Positions 43,011 to 51,677 of a stretch of DNA of 64,000 bases are shown here, piece after piece. How positions within the stretch are numbered: the first letter of the stretch is position 1; each line of letters begins with the position of its first letter. The stretch comes from Gammaproteobacteria bacterium (GTDB lineage: Bacteria; Pseudomonadota; Gammaproteobacteria; Pseudomonadales; Ketobacteraceae): positions 1-64,000 of the forward strand of contig JABLXQ010000033.1 of NCBI GenBank assembly GCA_013178375.1, in the 5' to 3' direction. Position numbers and translations under genes: made by a program. The notes under the pieces were generated by a model. It worked only from the letters and a program-made list of their open reading frames with translations. It searched no databases and was not told the DNA's origin.

Positions 43011-43318
43011 GAAACATTCTCCTTTTGGCTTGCTACTCCGATCGTCAAGATCGACTGTAACAGGCTACAGGAAGAAGCCGAATAGAATCGTACCGGACAC
43101 TGCTGAGATCTTATGCCATTTTTTTGGCCAATTTAGGCACAAAACCGGGAAAGGAATGTCTGCAACGGTCACGCGCTGCCGATTGCCGCGATGTGCGCCA
43201 ACGCCATTTCCAGAACGTTGTCAATTCAACTTTCGTTGAATCCCTTTCCCAGCCATCCCGCTAGAATTCGGTTTCATCATAAAACCGGCGTGAATGGATT
43301 CTTTGGGGGATTTTCACT
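43011..43318. other. Intergenic region upstream of the lipoprotein operon
   Basis: A 308-base divergent region. ATTCAAC-TTTC-GTTGAAT (43224-43241) is a perfect 7-base inverted repeat with a 4-base loop. GGGGGATTTTCACT at its right end is a ribosome site for a TTG start. No gene was seen. Confidence 0.5.
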
Positions 43319-44209
43319 TTGACCAGGTCATATTTGTTTCAGGATGCTGTCATCCTGAGGCGCCTGCGTGCGCACATACCACTGTGGGCGTTTCTTTCCG
43401 CCATCCTGTTTTCCACCGGCGGGTGCAAGACTGAAACCGACATCCCTTTCTCCCAAGGCATCCACATTTATGACAAGGCGCAGCGGGTCAAAATCGATGT
43501 GCCCCCGGGTGCCACCCATCTTTACCTGACCACCGACAACAAAGCCCCCACCCCAAGTGCCAGCTGCAGCGTCAAGGTCGGTGAGGTGATCAAGGTGGCG
43601 CGTCCGGCGGCCCTGAGGCTCGACTACGAACTGGATGGCATCGCCTATCGTCAACAGGGCATCTACATCATCGAAAGCGCCATCGAACCTGCGCGCTTTG
43701 CCAACCGGGTGGCCATCGACATCTTCGAAACCTTCATTCGCAACCATGTCAATCCCGCGTTTGGCAACTACACGCCGTCCACCGATGAAACCAAGTCCAT
43801 CACCGATGGCATGGGCGGCACCATCACCCGCATCACCGACATCAACGGCATTTTCAATATCACCGGCCGGCAGACCTTTATTTTTGACGATTACAAGTAC
43901 AGCGATGCCGGCAGCGACACGCACCTGATTGTGAAATCCGGCCGCATTTTTGGCTTCCGCGACGAGGACGGTGGTTATTACAACAGCGATGCCGAAGGCG
44001 AAACCCTCGTGTTTGCCGGCACGTTCAACGGCAACGCCGACGGCAATTTCGGGCTGAGCAGCAGTGGCCAGACCAGTAGCGGATTTTACCGGGTGCAATG
44101 CCGCGACCGCTGGTGTGCGGACGGCGATGTTCTCTATGCCCTGAACTCCATGCTGGAGTTTGTCGAAATCTATCCCTCGACTTCTGCGGAGGTGCGGTCA
44201 TGTCAGTGA
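43319..44209 (+). CDS. Lipoprotein of unknown function, partner of the lectin/MBL protein
   Basis: A 296-residue lipoprotein: Arg-rich N region, hydrophobic stretch LWAFLSAILFSTGGC (Cys near residue 36). The start is a TTG with GGGGGA eight bases upstream; no ATG fits the signal peptide. A chitobiase/FN3-like beta domain follows (RVKIDVPPGATHLYLTTDNK), then a domain with DIFETFIRNHVNPAFGNY and a Gly/Asp-rich beta part. The C terminus has Cys residues in VQCRDRWCADGD. The stop overlaps the start of the 1722-residue gene by ten bases, so the two are translationally coupled and probably act together at the cell surface. I do not recognise the family. Confidence 0.75.
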   Translation: MTRSYLFQDAVILRRLRAHIPLWAFLSAILFSTGGCKTETDIPFSQGIHIYDKAQRVKIDVPPGATHLYLTTDNKAPTPSASCSVKVGEVIKVARPAALRLDYELDGIAYRQQGIYIIESAIEPARFANRVAIDIFETFIRNHVNPAFGNYTPSTDETKSITDGMGGTITRITDINGIFNITGRQTFIFDDYKYSDAGSDTHLIVKSGRIFGFRDEDGGYYNSDAEGETLVFAGTFNGNADGNFGLSSSGQTSSGFYRVQCRDRWCADGDVLYALNSMLEFVEIYPSTSAEVRSCQ

Positions 44210-47200
44210 ACCTTGCAACGAAAATCGCACTCCTCATCGCCTCGTTGCTGATGCTGTCAGCCTGTGATGAGGACACGGGGCCCAACCCCTCGCGCACCCT
44301 GGCCGAATTGATTGGCCTGCAGGTGGTATCGGCGCCTATTGCAGGCAAGATCTGCCAGGTGCTGCCGTCGTCCACTACTTCACTGACGGCGTTTGAAGCG
44401 CGCCTTGACCAGGTGAGTGCTTGTGCGGTTCAAGGCGAAGGTTCCAGTTTCACGGATGCGGCCTATGCGACGCCCCGTGTGGAATATTTCGGCAAGGGCA
44501 TGACCGCAGGAGTGCCCGACCTGGAAACGGACATTCAGGATCACTTCCAATCCTATTGCACGGTCGAGCGCAGCAAATATCTGCGCATGGTGTCGCCGGC
44601 GGGGCAATTCGCCTGCTGGGACGGGCCTTACAAAGACATTGTGAATCTGCTGACCAGTACCGAGAACCCGAACTCGACGCAACGCGACTGTGCCAACCTG
44701 TATGACCTGGGCGCGTCCCTGCGCCATGCCAATGACTGGGCCTGCCTGAATGGCAAGGTTTCCACCTACGATCAGGGCTATACGCCCATTACCCTCGATT
44801 TCGGCATCAATGGCTGTGCCGGCGGACAGCAGGCATTGCCGGCGGATATCTCTGGCCTGGGCAATCAGGAGCGCGCGGCTACACAGGCTGAAAAGGAACT
44901 GCTGTGGTATGGCCCCAAATCCAATTCCTGTTCCTCGACTGGCGCGAAGGAAGTCAATATTTTCATTCCCGACAGTTTGGGAATGATCGGTTTCGATTTC
45001 TACAAAAACTCTGCCGGCATACTGCGACCCTCGGCGGCCTGGGAGGGTGGTGGTTTTTCCGGTGACAAAGTCGTGACCTTCAGGTTACGTCAGAACGTCT
45101 CGCAATCGCAGGACCAGCAGACCTGCAATAACGGCTACCTGCAGTATGTCGTCAACATTATCCCGACAATGAAGGTGAAGATTGCCAATCCCACCCAGAA
45201 CAGCGCCTTCTGCTATACCGGTCCGGAAGGTTTGCAATTCGAACTTCACACCTCGGATATCGGCCAGACCCAGTCTGACAAGGAATGCTACCGGCTGCAG
45301 AACAGCTCCCACTTCCTGTGCTACCCCAAGCAGGTTGTCCATTCTGCCACCGCGCAAATCGCCACGCGGGTACAGGTAACGGGAACCGCACTGAACAGCC
45401 AGTCCCGTTGCACCACCTTGCAGGGCAATGGCCTGCCGGCCAGCCTGGTGCAGCCGGTCTGCATCACCGAGACACTCATCAAACCGGCTGAGAACTGGGC
45501 CGTCGGTGAGCCCAGCGACCCCGCGCACGATTGCGTGGCCATGGGTGACGACGGCAAGTGGGATGATCGCCACTGCAGCGAGATCAAAGCATTCACCTGC
45601 CAGAATTCCCAGAATCCTGACGATTGGAAACAAACCCAATACCGCGGCACCTGGGAAGAGGGCTTTGAAGCCTGCAATGAACTGCCGGGCGGCCCGTACA
45701 TCTTCGAAAAACCGGACACCGCCATCTCATTCAATACGCAGATGGCGCGAGCCCTGGCCATACCGCAGACTGCCGCCTTCGATGGCAAAACCTGGATCAA
45801 CTATTACGCCGTGCAGGGGCAGGACCGATGGACCGAAGGTGACCACTTCCATAATTTGCCCACGCCAATCCATACCAGCGGCAGCCGGCAATGCGTGATT
45901 GTCGGGACCGATTCGCGCTGGCAGTTCGTACCCTGTGATTTCATCTATTCCACCGGCATATCCAACCTTTCGCCGGTCTTTGCCTGCCGCAAGCCGTACA
46001 CCGGTGATCCCATGTCGCCGAATGTCCGCCTTACCCAGGCCACTGGGCCCTGGCAGAACGGGTTTGAAGAATGCAGGAAGCTGGATCAGGGCCAGTACCG
46101 TTTCAGCAAGCCCCAGAATTCCGAGGAAAACGGTGGTGTGGCGTTGCTGCTGGGGCAGACCCAATCCCCCTATCCGGTTGCGTGGGTGAACTTTGCCGAC
46201 AACGGCAGCCTGCTGATGGTGCCCAGTGCGTACCGGAATTTTGCCGGCTACCCCGCCAATGCCGGCCGGCGGTGTGCTTTCAGAACCGATCAGGGCAATT
46301 GGCAGGACGCTGCCTGCACCGACATCAGGCCGTACGCCTGTCGCGACCGCCGCAATTCATCCCAGTGGATCGTGACGTCCGTGACCGGACCTTTTGAGCA
46401 AGGGTTCCGCACCTGCGCGGATTATGACAACGGCCACTTCGAATTTGCCGCGCCTCGGACAACGATGGAAGACGCGCAGCTGGCGGCCGCGATTCCGGCC
46501 AATGCGCAGCCCTGGATCAACTTTCATCTTTACCAGCACGATTTCCACGACGAGTGGGAGCCGGCCAGCCCATTCGATTTCCCTGCCAATGTGGTAACGC
46601 GTTCCGGGGTTGCGACCGTGCTGGAAGCATCCGGCTTCAATGCGGTGGCCAACCGGGCGGGCAACCCGGTGAATGTGCACTTCCTGGATGTCGCTGCGTC
46701 TGCCGAGCCCCACTATGCGTTTGAATATGCCGCCGATGGCAGCCTGATCGGAATCGCCATCACGGCCGCGTCTGACCAGAAATTACCGCTGCAGGACCTG
46801 TACTATGTGCTGGCACAAACGTTGGTCGATCGCTTGCTTGGAACATTGCCCAACAGCGTGGCCTGTACGACCAGCCAGAACCGTTATCCGCGAATGCTGG
46901 ACGATACCTTCACCGGACAGCAGACCCCCAGTTGCCTTGACCGGGAAATGCTGGTGCAGGTTTATTTGTCCTATTTGATGCTGGGCGAGCCCGCCGTACC
47001 GGAACTGGCCCAGCGTTTCAGCAGCCGGTTTCCCATGGGGCCAGGGCGCAGGGAATTGTTGGCGACCCGGCTGGCAGCGCTGGACTTCACCCACGGCCAG
47101 GCCGGATTGCCGCCTGCTTTCATCTGGCATTACAACAATGATGCCATTCGCGCCCTGGTATCGGCGACGGGCAGCTTCGGCATCCTGCTGACCTCGCTGC

Positions 47201-49368
47201 AGGAAAGGGCGGAGCTCAACAGCCCCGTGATCAATGTCATCGATAACAGCAGTATCGCCAGTCCGCGCGCCACCTTTGTGCACAGCGGTTCGGCCCTTAC
47301 GCAGGTGACGATCGAATCCAACGATCAGGCTGCGCGCTATCCCGCGCAGGAACTCTGGTATCTGTTTGGGCAAATTGTGATGGATTCGCTGCTGGGCGAG
47401 CTGCCGAATGAACTGAAATGCACCCTTGCCAACGGCCAGGTTCAGTTCCCGTTGCGCCTCACCGATACGCTGAATGCCTCGCAAAGCGATGCCTGCCTGT
47501 TGCGGGAAGCCTTCGCGCAAACCTTCATTGCCATGGCTATGACCGATCATCTGCAGCCAGAAGCGCTGGCCTATCAGTTCAAGGACTGGACGCCGGTCGG
47601 ACATGGCCGGAATCTGGGGTTGGCTGATTTCTTCAGCGTGTTTTTCCGCCCCAGCGCTGTCGAGTTCGAGCACGAGAAACTATTCACGCAGCCTTTGCAC
47701 ATGACGGTCTCGGTATCAGAGCAATGCGATGCAGAAAATACCTGTTCCAAATCCCATGTTGTTGAAACGCTCGAAGATGAATACATGGCGGCGAATGCCG
47801 AGTGTGAATATTTCCAGCAGGAAGTGGATGAAAGCTGGCACAGTCACCGCAGCCGGCAGGCATGTGGTTTCTCGGCGAAGGTTCTGTGTCAGAAAGTGGA
47901 GGTCAACACCAACCCTGTGACACACCAGGACGAAGTCAGCTATCTGGAATTCGACGGGTATGTGGCCGATTTCTACGGGCAGGACGCGCTCAAAATCACC
48001 AGCAATTCCTACCGGCTGCGGGATGCCGACATCGGCTGTGTCCTCGAGCATGGCGAACACTACACGGGCTATCATGGTTCCCTGACCCACATCACGCTCC
48101 CGAACAACGTGTCCGACCTGGGCACAGGCACCATTCATATTGCCGCATCCGGTACAAGCGGCGGCACCCCGACACGCAAGCGGGCGCGCGACGACAGTGG
48201 CGTGATCAAGGGCGTGCGGGAATCGGCGCGCGTCAGAACCGCGTCCGGGTCGAGTGGCATTGATCGGCGCAACTACAATTACCTTCAGGTGCATACCCTG
48301 AACGTTGGCACCGGATCCTGTCACCTCGTGCAGTGCGTACCGACCGACGATGCCGGTAATGTTGATTTTCCCAACATCGAATCCGTCGTCGTGGATTGTG
48401 GGTCGTCCAATTACCGTGGCTACGCACTGGACCGCCCGGGAACGGTCGCCGCCTTCCGCGCTGCCAATTTCTACTCCGGCCGCCCGCCGGTGGTGTCCCT
48501 GAGCCATCCTGACCGCGATCACTTCAATTTCATTCCGGACCTGTTGAATCCCTGGAACGTGGTCAGCAACCTGTACTTGGGGGGGCCGGTCCGCGACTAT
48601 CTGGACGGACCAACGCGGCTGCCGTTCAGGCAACTGGTGAGCAACAAGTACGAAAACAGGAAACCGGTCAATGGTGTCACCGGCACTATTGCCAATATTC
48701 CTGCGTGGACGCTGCTGGGCGCAGGGCCACACGGCGAGCAGGTAGGGCCTTCTGCGATCAAGCAGTTTGCCCATTGCGGCAATGCAACGCTGGCCGCGTT
48801 GGTGGTGAACACTCCACCCGCAGCGGCGGGGCAAAATGCGGGAGTGGTACGCAATGCTGCCAGCGCGATACTGCAGTTGCGCTATGCCGGAAACGGCACG
48901 CGACCGTTCTACTCAGCCATTCTGCCCGGTGATGCGCTGCAGATATCGGAAGAAAGGGCGCGTGTCGTACTGGAGGGCAATCTGGGCACGCCGGCGCAGG
49001 AAAATTTCGAAGTCAGTCTGCTGCTGGCATCCCACCACGGTTCCGTCAAGAATGGTTCCAATAGCGAGGAATGGGCGGACGCCATTTATCCTACTCATGT
49101 GCTGTATTCATCCGGCCTTAGCCACGGCCATCCCGCCGAATTCATCGTCCAGCGGTACGAACAGGAGCTGGAGCCCCGCACGGTGGTCACCGAGCATGAC
49201 ATCAGTTACGGGTTGCACAACGCCACCACCCTGTTCAAGTCGCATCGGCATCATTACAGCACCTATTCCTCGGGCAGCATCATCTCGACGGTGTTCATTC
49301 CCAAGGAGGATAAAACAGACGAGGAAGGCGAACCGTTGGAACCATTCCACCAGATCCACACCGAGTGA
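44200..49368 (+). CDS. Giant lipoprotein: C-type-lectin-like repeats plus ComEC-like metallo-beta-lactamase domain
   Basis: A 1722-residue lipoprotein (LLMLSACDEDTG, Cys near residue 20); GGAGGTGCGGTC before ATG 44200 fixes the start. Residues about 430-770 hold three to four lectin-like units: halves such as GTWEEGFEACNELPGGPYIF, GPWQNGFEECRKLDQGQYRF and GPFEQGFRTCADYDNGHFEF, with C-terminal parts DDGKWDDRHCSEIKAFTCQN, SRWQFVPCDF and GNWQDAACTDIRPYACRD. Residues about 800-1150 are two homologous blocks (LPLQDLYYVLAQTLVDRLLG and YPAQELWYLFGQIVMDSLLG). From about 1360 an MBL fold follows: LNVGTGSCHLVQC, LSHPDRDHFNF (SHxDxDH form), AILPGDALQ, LLASHHGSVKNGSN and LYSSGLSHGHP, as in ComEC nuclease domains. 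It probably binds glycans and cleaves a phosphodiester at the surface; this is inference. Confidence 0.85.
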   Translation: MSVNLATKIALLIASLLMLSACDEDTGPNPSRTLAELIGLQVVSAPIAGKICQVLPSSTTSLTAFEARLDQVSACAVQGEGSSFTDAAYATPRVEYFGKGMTAGVPDLETDIQDHFQSYCTVERSKYLRMVSPAGQFACWDGPYKDIVNLLTSTENPNSTQRDCANLYDLGASLRHANDWACLNGKVSTYDQGYTPITLDFGINGCAGGQQALPADISGLGNQERAATQAEKELLWYGPKSNSCSSTGAKEVNIFIPDSLGMIGFDFYKNSAGILRPSAAWEGGGFSGDKVVTFRLRQNVSQSQDQQTCNNGYLQYVVNIIPTMKVKIANPTQNSAFCYTGPEGLQFELHTSDIGQTQSDKECYRLQNSSHFLCYPKQVVHSATAQIATRVQVTGTALNSQSRCTTLQGNGLPASLVQPVCITETLIKPAENWAVGEPSDPAHDCVAMGDDGKWDDRHCSEIKAFTCQNSQNPDDWKQTQYRGTWEEGFEACNELPGGPYIFEKPDTAISFNTQMARALAIPQTAAFDGKTWINYYAVQGQDRWTEGDHFHNLPTPIHTSGSRQCVIVGTDSRWQFVPCDFIYSTGISNLSPVFACRKPYTGDPMSPNVRLTQATGPWQNGFEECRKLDQGQYRFSKPQNSEENGGVALLLGQTQSPYPVAWVNFADNGSLLMVPSAYRNFAGYPANAGRRCAFRTDQGNWQDAACTDIRPYACRDRRNSSQWIVTSVTGPFEQGFRTCADYDNGHFEFAAPRTTMEDAQLAAAIPANAQPWINFHLYQHDFHDEWEPASPFDFPANVVTRSGVATVLEASGFNAVANRAGNPVNVHFLDVAASAEPHYAFEYAADGSLIGIAITAASDQKLPLQDLYYVLAQTLVDRLLGTLPNSVACTTSQNRYPRMLDDTFTGQQTPSCLDREMLVQVYLSYLMLGEPAVPELAQRFSSRFPMGPGRRELLATRLAALDFTHGQAGLPPAFIWHYNNDAIRALVSATGSFGILLTSLQERAELNSPVINVIDNSSIASPRATFVHSGSALTQVTIESNDQAARYPAQELWYLFGQIVMDSLLGELPNELKCTLANGQVQFPLRLTDTLNASQSDACLLREAFAQTFIAMAMTDHLQPEALAYQFKDWTPVGHGRNLGLADFFSVFFRPSAVEFEHEKLFTQPLHMTVSVSEQCDAENTCSKSHVVETLEDEYMAANAECEYFQQEVDESWHSHRSRQACGFSAKVLCQKVEVNTNPVTHQDEVSYLEFDGYVADFYGQDALKITSNSYRLRDADIGCVLEHGEHYTGYHGSLTHITLPNNVSDLGTGTIHIAASGTSGGTPTRKRARDDSGVIKGVRESARVRTASGSSGIDRRNYNYLQVHTLNVGTGSCHLVQCVPTDDAGNVDFPNIESVVVDCGSSNYRGYALDRPGTVAAFRAANFYSGRPPVVSLSHPDRDHFNFIPDLLNPWNVVSNLYLGGPVRDYLDGPTRLPFRQLVSNKYENRKPVNGVTGTIANIPAWTLLGAGPHGEQVGPSAIKQFAHCGNATLAALVVNTPPAAAGQNAGVVRNAASAILQLRYAGNGTRPFYSAILPGDALQISEERARVVLEGNLGTPAQENFEVSLLLASHHGSVKNGSNSEEWADAIYPTHVLYSSGLSHGHPAEFIVQRYEQELEPRTVVTEHDISYGLHNATTLFKSHRHHYSTYSSGSIISTVFIPKEDKTDEEGEPLEPFHQIHTE

Positions 49369-49394
49369 AGCAGGAACGCATTCACGATGACGAT

Positions 49395-49420
49395 AGCGCC
49401 GCGCGCTGAATCGCGGCGCT
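49395..49420 (+). terminator. Hairpin between convergent genes
   Basis: Perfect 9-base arms AGCGCCGCG and CGCGGCGCT with an 8-base loop lie 26 bases behind the giant lipoprotein gene and directly at the end of the convergent dinB gene. The T run is poor, so this may be a bidirectional or partial terminator. Confidence 0.6.
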
Positions 49421-49957
49421 TCAATCCAGATCCGGCACCAGCACCACCAGATCCGTCACACCGTAATCGACGCCCGCCTGCGACAGCAACGCCGTCACCT
49501 GCCCGCGATGATGGGTTTGATGATTGAAATAATGCAGCAGGATCAACGACAGCTTCTTGTGCATCCGGTCGCCCTTCATATTTCTGTATTGCAGCGCGCT
49601 GTCCAGCATGTCATCGGTGACCTCGGCGATGAACTGCACGATCACCTGATCCAGCGCCACCCGAGCCCTGGCGAGATCATCAAAATCCTCAAAGAGAATC
49701 TGATTCAACGCACCGGGAACCGGAAAGGTCGCCAGCGCTTGCAGCGCCTCGACCGCGTGATACTGGGTACGAATGCGGTTCAGCCAGGTGATGTCCGCCA
49801 CCAGAATATGGTTGAGCGTGCCAAGAATGGAGCCGAAGAATGCGCCACGGGATTTGTTGCGTTCCTCGGGGCCCAGCGTGGCGACAGCGCGGTAGAGGCT
49901 GGCGTTCATCCACTGGTTGTACTGCGCGAGCAGTTCGAAGTGCTGTTTTGCCGACAT
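49421..49957 (-). CDS. DinB-family protein
   Basis: A 178-residue cytosolic protein of the DinB/YfiT-like four-helix fold. Family metal ligands are seen in TLNHILVADITWLNRI (first His) and LLHYFNHQTHHRGQVTALLS (two further His), preceded by YNQWMNASLYRAV, the usual N-terminal phrase. Members often act as thiol-dependent transferases; the substrate here is unknown. GGAGTAACAGT before ATG 49957 sets the start, five codons inside the longest frame. A deleted copy of this gene lies at 40003-40235. It is downstream of, and on the same strand as, the HhH gene (58-base gap). Confidence 0.9.
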   Translation of the reverse strand: MSAKQHFELLAQYNQWMNASLYRAVATLGPEERNKSRGAFFGSILGTLNHILVADITWLNRIRTQYHAVEALQALATFPVPGALNQILFEDFDDLARARVALDQVIVQFIAEVTDDMLDSALQYRNMKGDRMHKKLSLILLHYFNHQTHHRGQVTALLSQAGVDYGVTDLVVLVPDLD

Positions 49958-50015
49958 ACTGTTACTCCGCATGGTGCTGCCGCCAACGGGTGCGGCGGCA
50001 GCTCGCTATCTCTGA

Positions 50016-50669
50016 TCAATATCTCTGATTCTGTGTGTATTGTTTTTGAATATGCGCAGCCACCACCGGATCGGGCGCGGCACCTTCCAGACTTTTGCCA
50101 TTCACATTCAGGCCACAGATCGACGCAAACGCCGCCGGCTGCGCCTGACTCAGCCCGACAACCCGGTAAACCAAATCAGTCCAGTCCTTGAAGGGCCGCT
50201 TGTTGCGCTCCGCGATGACCTGCGCAGCCGTATTGGGGCTGATCGAGATAACCGCAGCAATTTCTTCCTCGGTTGCCGTATTCACATCGACACTGGGCAG
50301 AACGATCAGGGGAAGTTCCTCCGGCTGCTGGTTTGCAGCGGCCTCCGCTTCCCGCAGTTCCCTCTCGGCCCTGTCACGTTCCCGCTGCGCAGCGAATTCT
50401 GTTTCGCGCTTTGCTTTGGTTTCAGGCGTGTTGGCGGCTTCCCATTGGGCTTTCTGTTCTTCCACTGTGGCAAAAGACGCTTTATCTATGCAATCGAACT
50501 GACGGTTGATGGTATAGCTGTCTTCCTGGGCCTGATTGCGTTTTTCCGGCGTGCGCAGCGGGGCGCCATGGCAGGCGGCCTGGTAGGCGGGGGTTTCTTC
50601 GATGGACGGGGAGCAAGCGGAAAGCAGGAGTGCCGTCAGGATGGGTAAAACGGCTCTTTCAATGTCCAC
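50016..50669 (-). CDS. ComEA-like helix-hairpin-helix lipoprotein
   Basis: A 217-residue protein. It has a short lipoprotein signal (LPILTALLLSACSPS), a Cys-containing N domain, a charged coiled segment (residues about 90-130, ERDRAERELREAEAAA) and a C-terminal HhH domain: VDVNTATEEEIAAVISISPN, AAQVIAERNKRPFKDWTDLV and RVVGLSQAQ, as in ComEA and related DNA-binding exported proteins. The start is taken as GTG 50669, which lies inside the 3' end of the preceding immunity-type gene and gives a correct signal peptide; there is no ATG in a suitable place. Translational coupling is likely. Its 3' end is repeated in the remnant at 40160-40235. Confidence 0.75.
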   Translation of the reverse strand: MDIERAVLPILTALLLSACSPSIEETPAYQAACHGAPLRTPEKRNQAQEDSYTINRQFDCIDKASFATVEEQKAQWEAANTPETKAKRETEFAAQRERDRAERELREAEAAANQQPEELPLIVLPSVDVNTATEEEIAAVISISPNTAAQVIAERNKRPFKDWTDLVYRVVGLSQAQPAAFASICGLNVNGKSLEGAAPDPVVAAHIQKQYTQNQRY

Positions 50670-51036
50670 AGACAATATCAACGTAAATGGGGCGGTCAGG
50701 AAACACCAACTGCTTTTGCACGGCAACCGGCAGTTCAATGGAAGCCTTCCCGATGGTAGTGAAATTGCCGGAAACAAGTTTGTTGGTTTGCTGATTCTGT
50801 TCCTGATAGGCGGAATAGGTGAATAGCGCCGACTTGCAGGGGCAATCCGCTGCCTGCTGTGCCGCTTCTACCGCAGCGCCGACCCACAGGGACTCGCCGC
50901 GAGCATCCAGGTGATTCTTTGACAGTGCGAAGCAGCCCTCGACGCGGTTGTTGATCACCACGCTGTCGGCCTGCGTTGGAAGTGAACATGCGCATAAAAA
51001 CAAAGCGAGGAAAATACTATTTCTTGGTGCCGCCAT
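50659..51036 (-). CDS. Probable immunity protein for the Tlde1-like effector (DUF2195-like)
   Basis: A 125-residue exported protein. Residues 1-23 form a signal peptide (FLALFLCACSLPTQA), possibly a lipoprotein. The mature part has paired Cys residues (VEGCFALSKN, ADCPCKSALFTYSAY) and a C-terminal IYVDIVCGH. It resembles DUF2195 proteins, which I recall as the periplasmic immunity proteins of Tlde1 effectors. The ATG at 51036 lies within the last codons of the effector gene (20-base overlap), typical of effector-immunity pairs. A second, broken copy of this start occurs at 54083 next to the effector remnant. The longer open frame upstream is ignored. Confidence 0.7.
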   Translation of the reverse strand: MAAPRNSIFLALFLCACSLPTQADSVVINNRVEGCFALSKNHLDARGESLWVGAAVEAAQQAADCPCKSALFTYSAYQEQNQQTNKLVSGNFTTIGKASIELPVAVQKQLVFPDRPIYVDIVCGH

Positions 51037-51541
51037 TTGTTGACCTTCCGGGTACGTACTTGACCTGTAGAAGAATAACCTGCTTTTTTGTCTTCGTATA
51101 ATGCTGCCGTAGATGATCGAACAGAGTCGTTTCGACCTCGATACAACCGTGGCTGTACCCTTTGACAGAATCATGCAGGTAGAACCCGCCACGACTTATG
51201 GGCGCACATTGCTTTTTAGTCGCCCCGTCTGCGGGTTCCATTCTGGCCCGATTTACACCCCAGTTCGCCCAATAGCTTTCACATGGCCCTGCCTTCGCTC
51301 CCCTGGGAATCTCTTGAATACCCCACGCAGGAGATAGCGCGCAAATTCCTCTGCCGTCATCCTTTGCCGTGCCTTGATTGACGATGAATACTTTGTAATT
51401 TCCCTCGGGCACCGGACCTGCGTCTGGCAAACATTGTTCTCCCGGCATTTGATGGGACGGCATGCCCGACGTTGCCTTGAATACCAGGCCTTTATCTTTC
51501 CACTTCAAAAATTGCCCGTCGTAGAACAATTCACTTTTCAT
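51017..51541 (-). CDS. Tlde1-like (DUF2778) L,D-transpeptidase-fold effector
   Basis: A 174-residue protein without signal peptide. The N-terminal FYDGQFLKWKDKGLVFKATS and PDAGPVPEGNYKV blocks and the catalytic segment GGFYLHDSVKGYSHGCIEVE, with His123, Ser125, His131 and Cys133, are those of the Tlde1/DUF2778 family. In Salmonella such proteins are type VI secretion effectors that cut or swap peptidoglycan tetrapeptides in the periplasm of rival cells. Here no secretion genes are in the window. The gene overlaps the putative immunity gene by 20 bases. A homologous but deleted copy with the same upstream region lies at 54055-54291. Confidence 0.85.
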   Translation of the reverse strand: MKSELFYDGQFLKWKDKGLVFKATSGMPSHQMPGEQCLPDAGPVPEGNYKVFIVNQGTAKDDGRGICALSPAWGIQEIPRGAKAGPCESYWANWGVNRARMEPADGATKKQCAPISRGGFYLHDSVKGYSHGCIEVETTLFDHLRQHYTKTKKQVILLQVKYVPGRSTNGGTKK

Positions 51542-51677
51542 GTTCGTTTCTTGAATTTGTGCTGTATTAACTTAACCGCATCAGAAAACCATGGTGGTTC
51601 GGCTTGATGCGAACTTCTGTTTTGGGCGAGGAGCGGAAACTCAAAGCAATCAGCACTCTGATGACTCATCTCTACAT

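Noticed and set aside
47716-48834. 372-codon minus-strand frame inside the giant lipoprotein gene
   Set aside because: The plus strand carries the MBL motifs in a continuous frame; the minus-strand product shows no domain.
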